A DNA stretch of 60,173 nucleotides, taken from positions 1-60,173 of the forward strand of contig CALKOC010000015.1 of NCBI GenBank assembly GCA_938091085.1, read 5' to 3'. Source of the DNA: an uncultured Alphaproteobacteria bacterium. Lineage in GTDB: Bacteria; Pseudomonadota; Alphaproteobacteria; RS24. Of the stretch, positions 50,688 through 58,974 are shown piece by piece. The notes under the pieces were generated by a model. It made no database searches, was not told the DNA's origin, and was given only the letters and a program-made list of their open reading frames with translations. The position numbers were made by a program, and so were the translations under genes. Each line of letters starts with the position of its first letter. Position 1 is the first letter of the stretch.

Positions 50688-52310
50688 ATGCCGGCATTTG
50701 TGTCCAGATTGGATGTTAATAGCGATGCATATCAAAAAAATCGTTCTGAGCAGTTAGAGAATATTGAGTTACTCCGTCAACTTCAGGCGCGGGCAAAGGC
50801 AGCTTCAGAAAAACGACGTCCAAGATTTGAAGAACGCGGACAGTTAACCCCGCGTGACAGATTGGCAAGATTACTTGATGTGGGAATGCCATTTGTCGAG
50901 TTGTTTAATTTAGCCAGTTATTGTGTCGACGATCCAAACCGTGAAACAAGTTTACCAGGCGCTTCTATTTTGGCGGGTATCGGATATATAAGCGGTGTCC
51001 GCAGTATGATTTGCGTGGATGACAGCGGCATTAATGCTGGGGCTGCTACAGAACGCGGTTTTGACAAGCTGACAGCTTGTATTCAGATTGCTATTTCAAA
51101 CAAGCTCCCCTTTATTCATCTTGTTGAAAGTGCTGGCGCGAATTTGATGGCCTATAAAATTGAGGGATGGGCTTATGCAGGGCGTGTTTTTTACAGCCTC
51201 GCAAAAGCGAGTGCGGCAGGGGTGCCAACCTTCACCATTTTACATGGACCTTCTACGGCTGGCGGGGCCTATATGCCCGGCATGTCCGATTATAATGTCG
51301 GTGTAAAAAATAATGGCATGGCAGCTCTTGGCGGGGCTGCGCTCGTACAAGCCGCAACCGGTGAGATTGCTGATGAGCGCGAATTGGGCGGCACGGAGAT
51401 GCATGCCTCTGTGTCGGGTTTGATGGAGCATCTGGCTGAAGATGATGCCGATGGCATTCATAAAATGCGTGAGCTTGTCGGGCGTCTTGGTTGGAACAGT
51501 CATTGCCCACCGACACCTCAGCGTGAATTTAAAGACCCTTTATATGATACGGAAGAAATTCTTGGTCTTGTGCCAACAGATTATAAAGTTCCCTATGACT
51601 CAAGAGAACTGATAGCACGCCTTGTAGATGGGTCGGATTTTATAGAATTCAGCAATCGTTTTGGCACTAATTTGGTTTGTGTACATGCGAGTATTTTTGG
51701 TCACGATGTTGCTCTGGTCGCTAATAATGGTCCGATGGGGCCTGATGAGGCTGCTAAAGGGGCGCATTTTTTCCAAACTGTCGATCAGGCGAATATTCCG
51801 CTTATCTTCCTGAATAATATTACCGGCTATATGGTGGGGACGGAATACGAGCAAGCGGGTATGATTAAGCACGGCGCGAAAATGATTCAAGCGGTGTCGA
51901 ATATCCGCGTGCCAAAGCTCACTTTTTATGTTGGTGCAAGTTATGGTGCGGGGAATTACGGCATGTCAGGTTTTGGCTATGAGCCGGATTTTCTGTTCAC
52001 ATGGCCGTCTGCGTCGTCGGGTGTTATGGGGGGCGAGCAAGCTGCTGCAACAATGGAAGCAGTCGCTTTTGCAGGTGCTAAAAGGCGTGGTACAGAACCC
52101 GATATTGATGCGCTTGCCAAACAAAGCTCAGCAATTATTTCGCATTTTGATAGCCAGTGTGATGCCTTCTACAGTTCCGGGCGGATGCTGGATCAAGGTA
52201 TGATTGATCCGCGGGATACACGAAATATATGTGGTTTCCTCTTACAAACATTGTGGGAACGTGATCACCGCGAAACTCAGCCAAATGCCTTTGGCATTTC
52301 ACGCATGTAG
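50688..52310 (+). CDS. Acyl-CoA carboxylase beta (carboxyltransferase) subunit, MCC/GCC type
   Basis: Transfers CO2 from biotin to an acyl-CoA. The 540 residues are of the methylcrotonyl-CoA or geranyl-CoA carboxylase class. Visible parts are RGQLTPRDRLARLLD, LVESAGANLM, the oxyanion-forming GPSTAGGAYMPGMSDY, and VANNGPMGPDEAAKGAHF. The C-terminal domain has NITGYMVGTEYEQAGMIKHG, then GNYGMSGFGYEPDFLFTWPS and VMGGEQAA. The gene heads a cluster with a crotonase, the alpha subunit, a DinB-like protein and an SDR. Which branched acyl-CoA it uses cannot be settled from sequence alone. Confidence 0.88.
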   Translation: MPAFVSRLDVNSDAYQKNRSEQLENIELLRQLQARAKAASEKRRPRFEERGQLTPRDRLARLLDVGMPFVELFNLASYCVDDPNRETSLPGASILAGIGYISGVRSMICVDDSGINAGAATERGFDKLTACIQIAISNKLPFIHLVESAGANLMAYKIEGWAYAGRVFYSLAKASAAGVPTFTILHGPSTAGGAYMPGMSDYNVGVKNNGMAALGGAALVQAATGEIADERELGGTEMHASVSGLMEHLAEDDADGIHKMRELVGRLGWNSHCPPTPQREFKDPLYDTEEILGLVPTDYKVPYDSRELIARLVDGSDFIEFSNRFGTNLVCVHASIFGHDVALVANNGPMGPDEAAKGAHFFQTVDQANIPLIFLNNITGYMVGTEYEQAGMIKHGAKMIQAVSNIRVPKLTFYVGASYGAGNYGMSGFGYEPDFLFTWPSASSGVMGGEQAAATMEAVAFAGAKRRGTEPDIDALAKQSSAIISHFDSQCDAFYSSGRMLDQGMIDPRDTRNICGFLLQTLWERDHRETQPNAFGISRM

Positions 52311-52351
52311 CTTTCGAAGAATAATAACTGGAAATCGGACTTATAGGACTA

Positions 52352-53167
52352 ATGATGACAAATTTACCGGATACAACATTTCTCGTCACGGAACTTGATA
52401 AAGGTTGGCTGACTGTTTGGCTGAATCGTCCGGATGTAAAAAACGCCATGTCTCGCGCTCTTACTGATGAACTTCAGGCTGTTCTTGCCGCAATACGTGA
52501 TGATAGAAGCGTACGCGGGATGACGCTGCGCGGGAAAGATGGTGTCTTTTGCGCTGGCGGAGATTTAAAAGAGTTTAAAGAAAATTTCCAGCAAGCCGAT
52601 AAATCGATGGACGACGTAGCTGAATATAGCCTGCATATGGGTGAAATGTTTGAGGCATTGTCCACCCTTCCTATGCCAGTGATTGCTCTGGTAGAAGGCC
52701 CCGCAATGGCGGGAGGGTTCGGTCTTGTTTGTGCATGTGATGTGGTCATTGTGACAGAAGACGCTAAATTCGCGATGACTGAGGCAGCAATTGGGATACC
52801 GCCAGCTCAGATTATTCCACATGTAGCAAGCCGTTTAGGTTTACCCGTAGCGCGCCGCATGGTGATGACTGCAGCTCGCATTGGATCTGAAGAAGCATTA
52901 ACAATCGGTCTTGCTGATTTTGTTGCAAAAGATGCGGTGGAAGCGGAAGTTAAAGAAGCTGAAATTAAAAAAGCTGTCATGCGTTGTGCGCCAAATGCAA
53001 ATGCTGTGAGTAAGGAAATTATTTTTGCCAGCCGAACACTTCAGGGCAAAGAGATAATCGAGTTTGCAGCCAAGGGGTTTGCCGAGGCTATTGTTGGTGA
53101 AGAGGGGCGCGAGGGTATTGCCTCTTTCTTAGAGAAAAGAAAACCTCGTTGGGCAGAAGAGAATTAA
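52352..53167 (+). CDS. Enoyl-CoA hydratase-family protein lacking the first catalytic glutamate
   Basis: Crotonase-fold protein of 271 residues. The oxyanion hole is formed near FCAGGDLKEF and PAMAGGFGLVCACD. Ordinary hydratases have Glu in the second stretch (G-G-G-x-E-L); here Gly stands there. The second acid is kept in MTEAAIGIPPAQI. The PAQI motif and the missing Glu recall, from memory, isohexenylglutaconyl-CoA hydratase AtuE of acyclic terpene breakdown; methylglutaconyl-CoA hydratase is the alternative. It lies between the two carboxylase subunit genes and starts at the first of two ATGs. Confidence 0.82.
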   Translation: MMTNLPDTTFLVTELDKGWLTVWLNRPDVKNAMSRALTDELQAVLAAIRDDRSVRGMTLRGKDGVFCAGGDLKEFKENFQQADKSMDDVAEYSLHMGEMFEALSTLPMPVIALVEGPAMAGGFGLVCACDVVIVTEDAKFAMTEAAIGIPPAQIIPHVASRLGLPVARRMVMTAARIGSEEALTIGLADFVAKDAVEAEVKEAEIKKAVMRCAPNANAVSKEIIFASRTLQGKEIIEFAAKGFAEAIVGEEGREGIASFLEKRKPRWAEEN

Positions 53168-53172
53168 AAATT

Positions 53173-55218
53173 ATGTCGTCTATTAGAAAAATTCTTATTG
53201 CTAATCGCGGCGAAATTGCTGTCAGGATCATGCAGACTGCCCGGCGTCTTGGTATTTCAACAGTTGCTGTTTATTCAGATGCTGATGTCCAGGCGCCCCA
53301 TGTTACGCTTGCCGATGAGGCTGTTCGTATTGGGGCTGGGCCAGTTGGTGAAAGTTATCTTGTCATCGATAATATTCTTGACGCTGCGCGCCAGACCAAT
53401 GCCGATGCCATTCACCCCGGATATGGATTTTTATCTGAAAATGCTGATTTTGCCGAAGCAGTTCAAAAGGCGGGTTTGATTTTTATTGGGCCAGATGCTG
53501 AAGCGATTTCATTAATGGGGAATAAAGCTGCTGCAAAGCGCAGAATGATTGAAGCTGGTGTCCCATGTGTGCCGGGTTATGAAGATGCTGATCAATCTGA
53601 TGACCGTCTTATAGAAGCGGCAAATGAGATTAAGTTTCCAATTATGGTTAAGGCCGCCGCTGGGGGTGGTGGTCGTGGTATGCGGCTTGTTCAGGATATG
53701 GATGAACTGAAAAACGCCCTTGTCACGGCTCGATCAGAGGCTGCAAATGCTTTTGGTTCAGATGAGCTTATTTTGGAAAAGGCGATTATCTATCCCCGCC
53801 ACGTAGAAATACAGGTTTTTGCAGATCGGCATGGTCATGTAGTTCATTTGGGTGAACGGGACTGTTCAGTTCAGCGCCGTCATCAAAAAGTGATCGAAGA
53901 GTCTCCCTGTCCCGTTATGACAGCTGAGTTGCGCGCAGATATGGGCGCCGCGGCTGTCGAAGCGGCACGGAATATAAATTATGTTGGGGCGGGAACGGTT
54001 GAATTTCTTCTTGACCAGAGTGGAGCGTATTACTTTTTAGAGATGAATACGCGTTTGCAAGTCGAGCATCCGGTGACCGAAATGGTAACTGGTTTGGATT
54101 TGGTCGAATTGCAAATCAAGGTTGCACAAGGTGAAACGTTAGATTTGAAGCAAGAAGATGTTTCTTTAGATGGTCATGCTATTGAGGTGCGGCTTTACGC
54201 TGAAGACCCGAATAATGATTTTATGCCAGCGACTGGTAAAATAGTGGCATGGCGCCCGGCCACTATGGATAATGTGCGTTTTGACGGCGGTGTCGTTGAA
54301 GGGCAAGATATTTCGCCTTTTTATGATCCTATGGTTGCTAAAGTTATTGCTTATGGAGATGACCGGGAGACTGCGCGCAAAAGACTTGTTGAAGCTTTGC
54401 GCCAAACAGCCCTTCTCGGACCGGCAACGAACAGAGACTTTCTTGTCACCTGTCTTGAAAAAGAAACCTTTATTAAAGGTGAGGCGACGACTGCATTCAT
54501 TGGTGAGACTTTTGGCGAAACCGGCTATACGGCTGAGCCTGTAAGTAATGAGATGGTAGCCTTACAGGGAGTACTTCATTTTATTCATGATAGAGGACAG
54601 GCTTTAGGCCGTGCCATAGATGTCCCGGATGCGCTGAAAAACTTTTCAACCACAGGCGGCTTACAAACACCTTATAGCTTGCTTATTGGGGAGGAGGTTT
54701 TTGACCTCACCGTTTCAAGTGCTAAGGCTGGGTCTTATCAAGTTGATATTACTTTTGAAGAGGGGTCGGAAACGATTCTTGTTGAAACACATGATGATGA
54801 ACAAGTGTCGCCGGATGTATCGCTTTCTTTCAACGTAAATAACCAAATCTTTAAGAGCCGAGCCGTTTTTGACGCGAATGTGCTGTATCATGCGCTGCAA
54901 TCTGCGGATACAGCATTATTTTTATCGAGCATCAATCAATTGCTTGTGACTGATGACGGGGCTGATGGTTCTGCAGGGGGCTTGGTTACGGCACCACTAC
55001 ATGGTCGTGTTATTGAAGTGTTTGTTAAGGTCGGTGACAAGGTTGAAGTGGGTCAAAAGCTTGCAGTTGTTGAAGCTATGAAAATGCAACATGAAATTTT
55101 TTCTGAAGTAGAAGGTGAAGTCATCGATGTCAGGATTATTTCTGACCAACAAGTTAGCGTGAATGATCTAATGATTGAGATTTTCGAAGAAGATGCTGGT
55201 GATGAGGAAGACGTCTGA
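53173..55218 (+). CDS. Acyl-CoA carboxylase alpha (biotin carboxylase and biotin carrier) subunit
   Basis: Carboxylates its own biotin with ATP and bicarbonate. The protein has 681 residues from the ATG at 53173 (MSSIRKILIANRGEIA), with GAAGAGA upstream; an earlier start inside the crotonase gene adds eight unlikely residues. The biotin carboxylase domain (about 1-445) has IHPGYGFLSENADFAEA, KAAAGGGGRGMRLV, and EMNTRLQVEHPVTEMVTGLDLVE. The C-terminal biotinyl domain has Lys637 in VVEAMKMQHE. A weakly conserved middle connects them, as in MCC and GCC alpha subunits. The stop overlaps the next ATG by one base. Confidence 0.92.
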   Translation: MSSIRKILIANRGEIAVRIMQTARRLGISTVAVYSDADVQAPHVTLADEAVRIGAGPVGESYLVIDNILDAARQTNADAIHPGYGFLSENADFAEAVQKAGLIFIGPDAEAISLMGNKAAAKRRMIEAGVPCVPGYEDADQSDDRLIEAANEIKFPIMVKAAAGGGGRGMRLVQDMDELKNALVTARSEAANAFGSDELILEKAIIYPRHVEIQVFADRHGHVVHLGERDCSVQRRHQKVIEESPCPVMTAELRADMGAAAVEAARNINYVGAGTVEFLLDQSGAYYFLEMNTRLQVEHPVTEMVTGLDLVELQIKVAQGETLDLKQEDVSLDGHAIEVRLYAEDPNNDFMPATGKIVAWRPATMDNVRFDGGVVEGQDISPFYDPMVAKVIAYGDDRETARKRLVEALRQTALLGPATNRDFLVTCLEKETFIKGEATTAFIGETFGETGYTAEPVSNEMVALQGVLHFIHDRGQALGRAIDVPDALKNFSTTGGLQTPYSLLIGEEVFDLTVSSAKAGSYQVDITFEEGSETILVETHDDEQVSPDVSLSFNVNNQIFKSRAVFDANVLYHALQSADTALFLSSINQLLVTDDGADGSAGGLVTAPLHGRVIEVFVKVGDKVEVGQKLAVVEAMKMQHEIFSEVEGEVIDVRIISDQQVSVNDLMIEIFEEDAGDEEDV

Positions 55219-56030
55219 TGCGGCAATTATCTAAAGACTTGCGTGATGAGTCCGAGGCGCTTTATCGGATTATGGTAGATTTATCAGATGATGATTTCAC
55301 CACCTCAACAGGTTTTAAGAATTGGACTTTCAACGATATTCTTGAACATTTGCATATCTGGAATATAGCGGCCTATGAGAGCTATGCTGACGAGGCAGCC
55401 TTTGATGCCTATGTTGATAAAGTTAAGGCTGATGTCATGGCAGGTAATCTCAAGAAATTTGAGAGGTCATATATTAACGGACTTGCGGGACAGGCGCTTT
55501 TGAATACTTGGCGTGAATATTATATCAAAATGACCGATGCATTTGCTGAACTTGATCCAAAACATCGTGTTAAATGGATTGGTCCTGATATGAGTGTGCG
55601 TTCAAGTATTACCGCTCGATTAATGGAAACATGGGCGCATGGTCTCGCTATTTATGATGCGCTAGGCGTTGTGCGTCAGGATGCTGACCGAATAAAAAAT
55701 ATAGTGGTTCTTGGTATCAATACATTTAATTGGAGTTTTCAGGTTAAGGGGCAAACACCCCCGGGGCCAATACCTTATATTGAACTGACAGCCCCATCCG
55801 GGGAGGTATGGCAATTTGGTGAATTAAGCGATGTTTCTGCAGTGACAGGGACTGCTAGCGAATTTTGTCAGGTCGTGACGCAAACCCGCAATATATCAGA
55901 TACAAATTTAAAACTTATCGGCCCTGTCTCAGAGGCTTGGATGAGCCATGCACAATGCTTTGCTGGGCCACCTGAAACCCCGCCGGTGGAAAATACACGT
56001 TTTACGAAAGCATCGGCTTCATCAATTTGA
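55218..56030 (+). CDS. DinB/maleylpyruvate isomerase-N-like protein (TIGR03084 type)
   Basis: Protein of 270 residues with a four-helix DinB-like metal-binding core. Likely metal ligands are His44 in LEHLHIWN and Glu137 and His141 in LMETWAHGLAIYDALG, the arrangement of the mycothiol-dependent isomerase N-terminal domain. The C-terminal half is beta-rich (about 180-255, with APSGEVWQFGELSDVSAV). The match to TIGR03084 is from memory. The ATG overlaps the alpha-subunit stop, so it is translated with the carboxylase; a role on the same substrate is inferred but unknown. Confidence 0.72.
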   Translation: MRQLSKDLRDESEALYRIMVDLSDDDFTTSTGFKNWTFNDILEHLHIWNIAAYESYADEAAFDAYVDKVKADVMAGNLKKFERSYINGLAGQALLNTWREYYIKMTDAFAELDPKHRVKWIGPDMSVRSSITARLMETWAHGLAIYDALGVVRQDADRIKNIVVLGINTFNWSFQVKGQTPPGPIPYIELTAPSGEVWQFGELSDVSAVTGTASEFCQVVTQTRNISDTNLKLIGPVSEAWMSHAQCFAGPPETPPVENTRFTKASASSI

Positions 56031-56055
56031 CGGGCTTGCTTAATAGGAGTTTAAA

Positions 56056-56829
56056 ATGGACTTAAAAGATAAAGTTGCAATCATTACAGGTGGGGCATCT
56101 GGCCTTGGCGAGGCGACACTTAGAAGATTTGTTGCACATGGTGCGAAATGCGCGATATTTGATATGAATGAGGAACGTGGCACGGCTCTCGTAGCAGAGT
56201 TGGGCGATAATGTGATTTACCAGCAGGTGAATGTCACTGATGAGGCTTCTGTAAGCGCGGCGATACAAGGTGTTGAAACTGCTTTTGGTCCCGCTCATAT
56301 TTGTTGTAATTATGCTGGTATTGCCTGGGCTGCTAAGACATATCACCCCAAAAACGGGCCGCATCCACTTGAAGATTTTAAACGTGTTATAGACGTTAAC
56401 CTCATCGGCACGTTTAATGTGGCGCGTCTTGCCGCCGAGTCGATGATGAAAAATGATCCAATTACTGATGATGGTCAGCGCGGTGTGATTATCAACACGG
56501 CATCAGTTGCGGGTTATGAAGGTCAAATCGGTCAAGTCGCATATAGTGCGACAAAGGGCGGGGTTATAGGTATGACAATCGTCATTGCCCGAGATTTGGC
56601 TGAGCTTGGCATTCGCTGCAACACTATTGTACCCGGCCTTATTCATACTCCTATGTTTGACACCCTGCCGGAAAATATTTTCCAAGCTTTGGAAAACTCA
56701 GTGCTGAATCCCAAACGCCTTGGTAAACCAGATGAGATTGCTAAAACCGCACAGTACCTTGTTGAAAATGATTACGTTAATGGCGAATGCATCCGCATGG
56801 ATGGCGGTATTAGAATGACACCGCGATAG
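56056..56829 (+). CDS. Short-chain dehydrogenase, HSD10/3-hydroxyacyl-CoA dehydrogenase-like
   Basis: NAD-dependent SDR of 257 residues. ITGGASGLGEATLRRF at 10-25 binds the cofactor, NYAG is at about 94-97, and the catalytic set includes Ser in NTASVAGYEG and YSATKGG (Tyr about 170, Lys about 174). The inserted KTYHPKNGPHPLEDFKRVIDVN resembles type-2 3-hydroxyacyl-CoA dehydrogenases, so oxidation of a hydroxyacyl-CoA formed by the crotonase is plausible. It is the last gene of the cluster, 25 bases after the DinB-like gene. Confidence 0.87.
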   Translation: MDLKDKVAIITGGASGLGEATLRRFVAHGAKCAIFDMNEERGTALVAELGDNVIYQQVNVTDEASVSAAIQGVETAFGPAHICCNYAGIAWAAKTYHPKNGPHPLEDFKRVIDVNLIGTFNVARLAAESMMKNDPITDDGQRGVIINTASVAGYEGQIGQVAYSATKGGVIGMTIVIARDLAELGIRCNTIVPGLIHTPMFDTLPENIFQALENSVLNPKRLGKPDEIAKTAQYLVENDYVNGECIRMDGGIRMTPR

Positions 56830-56863
56830 GCTTTTTGAATATCAGTTTTATATTTTAAAGATG

Positions 56864-57409
56864 TTATTCGTATTTTTTATCTCGGTGCTTACGATGTTTT
56901 TCTTTAGGCATCAGCCAACTGCGCCCATCACGGTGGCGGCCATCTCTGAAGCGAAGCATATCTGCAATACGCATTCTGGTCTCCTGTCCTGATGCCTGGA
57001 TAAGTTGTTGTAAAACAGAATTGAGATGAAGGCTTAACGCTCGTTCTTGGCGTAACAAATTATCTGACATTATTTGCAGTTTCGTTTTGTCTATCGTATC
57101 ACCTTGAATGTAAGCGATGATATCTTCTCTTTCTTTGAGATAGGTTTTGAATAGCACTGCGCTTTGCTTCCTGTTTTGTTTAAAAACCTCGCGGACAGCC
57201 TGTCGATCATCTGCATTGATGCGTTTTAGAAATCTTTTTTCTAGATTTTCCAAAGTTTTTATTTTTTCAGTATCACCGGTTGGTTGACCCTGCATAAAAA
57301 AACTAATCCCTGCGCCAAGTACAAAGAAATTTGCAGCAAGAGAAAACAAGAGCACAATGATGAAAATATTACGTTTTCGTTTGCTGATTTGGATACGCGT
57401 GGGGTTCAT
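56864..57409 (-). CDS. Membrane-anchored periplasmic heavy-metal-sensor-like protein
   Basis: Protein of 181 residues with a basic N-terminus (RIQISKRKRN) and one membrane helix (about 14-35). A long periplasmic helical domain follows, with FLKRINADDRQAVREVF and a second helix carrying RQERALSLHLN. This is the layout of CnrR/CpxP-like metal or misfolding sensors. It ends with a charged, histidine-rich tail (RHRDGRSWLMPKEKHRKHRD). It is the last gene of the sigma-factor module and follows its neighbour by 13 bases. Confidence 0.75.
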   Translation of the reverse strand: MNPTRIQISKRKRNIFIIVLLFSLAANFFVLGAGISFFMQGQPTGDTEKIKTLENLEKRFLKRINADDRQAVREVFKQNRKQSAVLFKTYLKEREDIIAYIQGDTIDKTKLQIMSDNLLRQERALSLHLNSVLQQLIQASGQETRMRIADMLRFRDGRHRDGRSWLMPKEKHRKHRDKKYE

Positions 57410-57422
57410 GATTTGCTCCAGT

Positions 57423-57890
57423 TTAATCCCATGAACTTAAAGGATTTATTTCAAGAAAAGCGAAGCTTTGTTCGCTGTAAGTAGTGGTAATCATATCCAA
57501 AGGCAGATAGGGGAGGCTGAACATGCCCGCTGCCAAACAGGCACACATCATGAAGCCGGCTGCTACGGATTGAATGGATGATCCCATTAAAAGTCGTTGA
57601 TTAATCGAGCGTATTTGTTGAGGTAGCTGCGTGGCCTCGGAAACGATTTTATATTGAAGGCTCGAGAAATCCTCAGAGTTGAGGGTAGTGTTGTTAATAT
57701 CCACCAAGACTTCATCCAGCTCTTTTTCAAAAGAGATGAGCTTTTGCGCTTCGTTATTATCGCTGCTATAGGCCAGCGCCCAATTGCGGCTATCTTCGGG
57801 CCATTTTGCAATATCACTACCATGGGCAGATATAAGCGTTTTGAATCTATGCATATCCAAAGATATGGCGGTTGTCTTATTGTCAGTCAT
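57423..57890 (-). CDS. Putative anti-sigma-like membrane protein
   Basis: Protein of 155 residues. Its N-terminus carries RFKTLISAHGSDIAKWPED, a motif seen (from memory) in uncharacterised alphaproteobacterial proteins encoded beside ECF sigma factors. One membrane helix spans about 107-131 (SIQSVAAGFMMCACLAAGMF). The cytoplasmic half is helical and acidic. The position directly after the sigma-factor gene and the single membrane helix suggest an anti-sigma role, but no zinc-binding H-x-x-x-C-x-x-C motif is present. Confidence 0.6.
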   Translation of the reverse strand: MTDNKTTAISLDMHRFKTLISAHGSDIAKWPEDSRNWALAYSSDNNEAQKLISFEKELDEVLVDINNTTLNSEDFSSLQYKIVSEATQLPQQIRSINQRLLMGSSIQSVAAGFMMCACLAAGMFSLPYLPLDMITTTYSEQSFAFLEINPLSSWD

Positions 57891-57928
57891 TTCTGGTCAT
57901 GTCTCCCCAATTACCGATAGGTGTCCTC

Positions 57929-58480
57929 TCAGTATAATTCCTCATAGTTTTTATTTAATACAGTGTGCAGCTTTTTTCTGGCGCGGCGTAAAAGTGACTC
58001 CAATGCCGCTAAACTTAACCCCAGCGAGTCAGCAGCCTCTTGTTGCCTCATCTCAGAAAAATAGACAAGCTGGATAGCGTCACGCTGTTCGCTAGTTAAA
58101 TTGCCCAATGCTTCTTCTATTTGTTTTTTTCTGTCTCTGGTTTCCAAAGTTTGAAGGGCGTTATCGGCACCATCTGGAATTTCTGGAACATCGTCTATAT
58201 CGGTCATGGGTTTGCGCCGCCTTAGCATATCAATCGAGCGGTTAACGCAAACACGGTAAAGCCATGTGCTGATTTTGGCTTCGGCTTCCCATTTAGATGC
58301 ATTTTGCCAGAGACGGGTAAAAACATCCTGTGCCACCTCTTCAGCGTCACTGGGGTGCTTTAATCTCTGCAATGCTATCGCGTAAACCATCTTCAAATGC
58401 CTCGAGGTCAGCAGATTGAAGGCCATCTGGTCGCCTTCAGCAATTGCAGACATTAAGTCTTCGTCGCTGGGTTCAGACAA
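57929..58480 (-). CDS. ECF-type RNA polymerase sigma factor
   Basis: Directs RNA polymerase to a stress regulon. In the 183 residues, region 2 shows HPSDAEEVAQDVFTRLWQNA and TWLYRVCVNRSIDMLRRRK (about 42-90). Region 4 has LTSEQRDAIQLVYFSEMRQQ and a helix-turn-helix with SLGLSLAALESLLRRARKKL (about 128-175). It follows the EF-hand gene by 17 bases and precedes the putative anti-sigma gene. Such factors often control their own operon, but no ECF-type promoter was clear upstream. Confidence 0.9.
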   Translation of the reverse strand: MSEPSDEDLMSAIAEGDQMAFNLLTSRHLKMVYAIALQRLKHPSDAEEVAQDVFTRLWQNASKWEAEAKISTWLYRVCVNRSIDMLRRRKPMTDIDDVPEIPDGADNALQTLETRDRKKQIEEALGNLTSEQRDAIQLVYFSEMRQQEAADSLGLSLAALESLLRRARKKLHTVLNKNYEELY

Positions 58481-58497
58481 GAGAGGCCTCCTTAGTG

Positions 58498-58836
58498 CTA
58501 GTGGCGACCTTCCTTTTTATCCATTTTTTTGGCGCGTCTATCTTTTTTATCCAGATACCCATTATTGTCGCGGTCCATTTTTTCGAATATTGCGGCATGA
58601 AAAGTTTTCATTTCATCCTGCTGGATCAAGCCGTCATTATTTTTATCCATCTTAGCAAATTGCTCGCCCATTTTGGCAGTAAATTCCTGCTGCGTGACTT
58701 TGCCGTCCTTATCCGTATCCATAGGTTTGATACGGATTGGGGCTGCATAGGCTGAATTACTAAAGCTTAGTATCATTACCACTAAAACAGTCAGGGTTAT
58801 CAAACGCTTTGTAAATATTTCGAACTTAAAAGACAT
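58498..58836 (-). CDS. Secreted EF-hand calcium-binding protein
   Basis: Protein of 112 residues with a signal peptide ending near SNSAYA (about residue 30). Three EF-hand loops follow: DTDKDGKVTQQEF, DKNNDGLIQQDEM and DRDNNGYLDKKDR, with calcium-ligand Asp/Asn residues at the usual positions. CGGAG precedes the ATG. It is the first gene of the four-gene sigma-factor module. It is probably periplasmic and could sense or buffer calcium or another divalent metal. Confidence 0.87.
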   Translation of the reverse strand: MSFKFEIFTKRLITLTVLVVMILSFSNSAYAAPIRIKPMDTDKDGKVTQQEFTAKMGEQFAKMDKNNDGLIQQDEMKTFHAAIFEKMDRDNNGYLDKKDRRAKKMDKKEGRH

Positions 58837-58888
58837 TTTTTTCTCCGTTAGTTAATCCAATTTATTAAACGTAACGTAAATTAAATAT

Positions 58889-58974
58889 CCGTCTCTCAAG
58901 ACGGTCTGTGTGTTAAACCCTCACACACATATCCCTGAACTTTACCCTGCTGATTCGTCAGCAGGGTTTTTTTT
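58889..58974 (+). ncRNA. Candidate small RNA ending in a strong terminator
   Basis: Three hairpins lie in a row on the plus strand. The first is CCGTCT/AGACGG (58889-58904, loop CTCA). The second is TGTGTG/CACACA (58907-58927). The third is a perfect 9-bp stem CCCTGCTGA/TCAGCAGGG with a TTCG loop (58945-58966), followed by eight T residues. Neighbouring genes on both sides are on the minus strand, and the T tract faces plus, so the terminator cannot serve them. It overlaps the last codons of the FadR-type gene. No good promoter is visible upstream. Confidence 0.5.
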
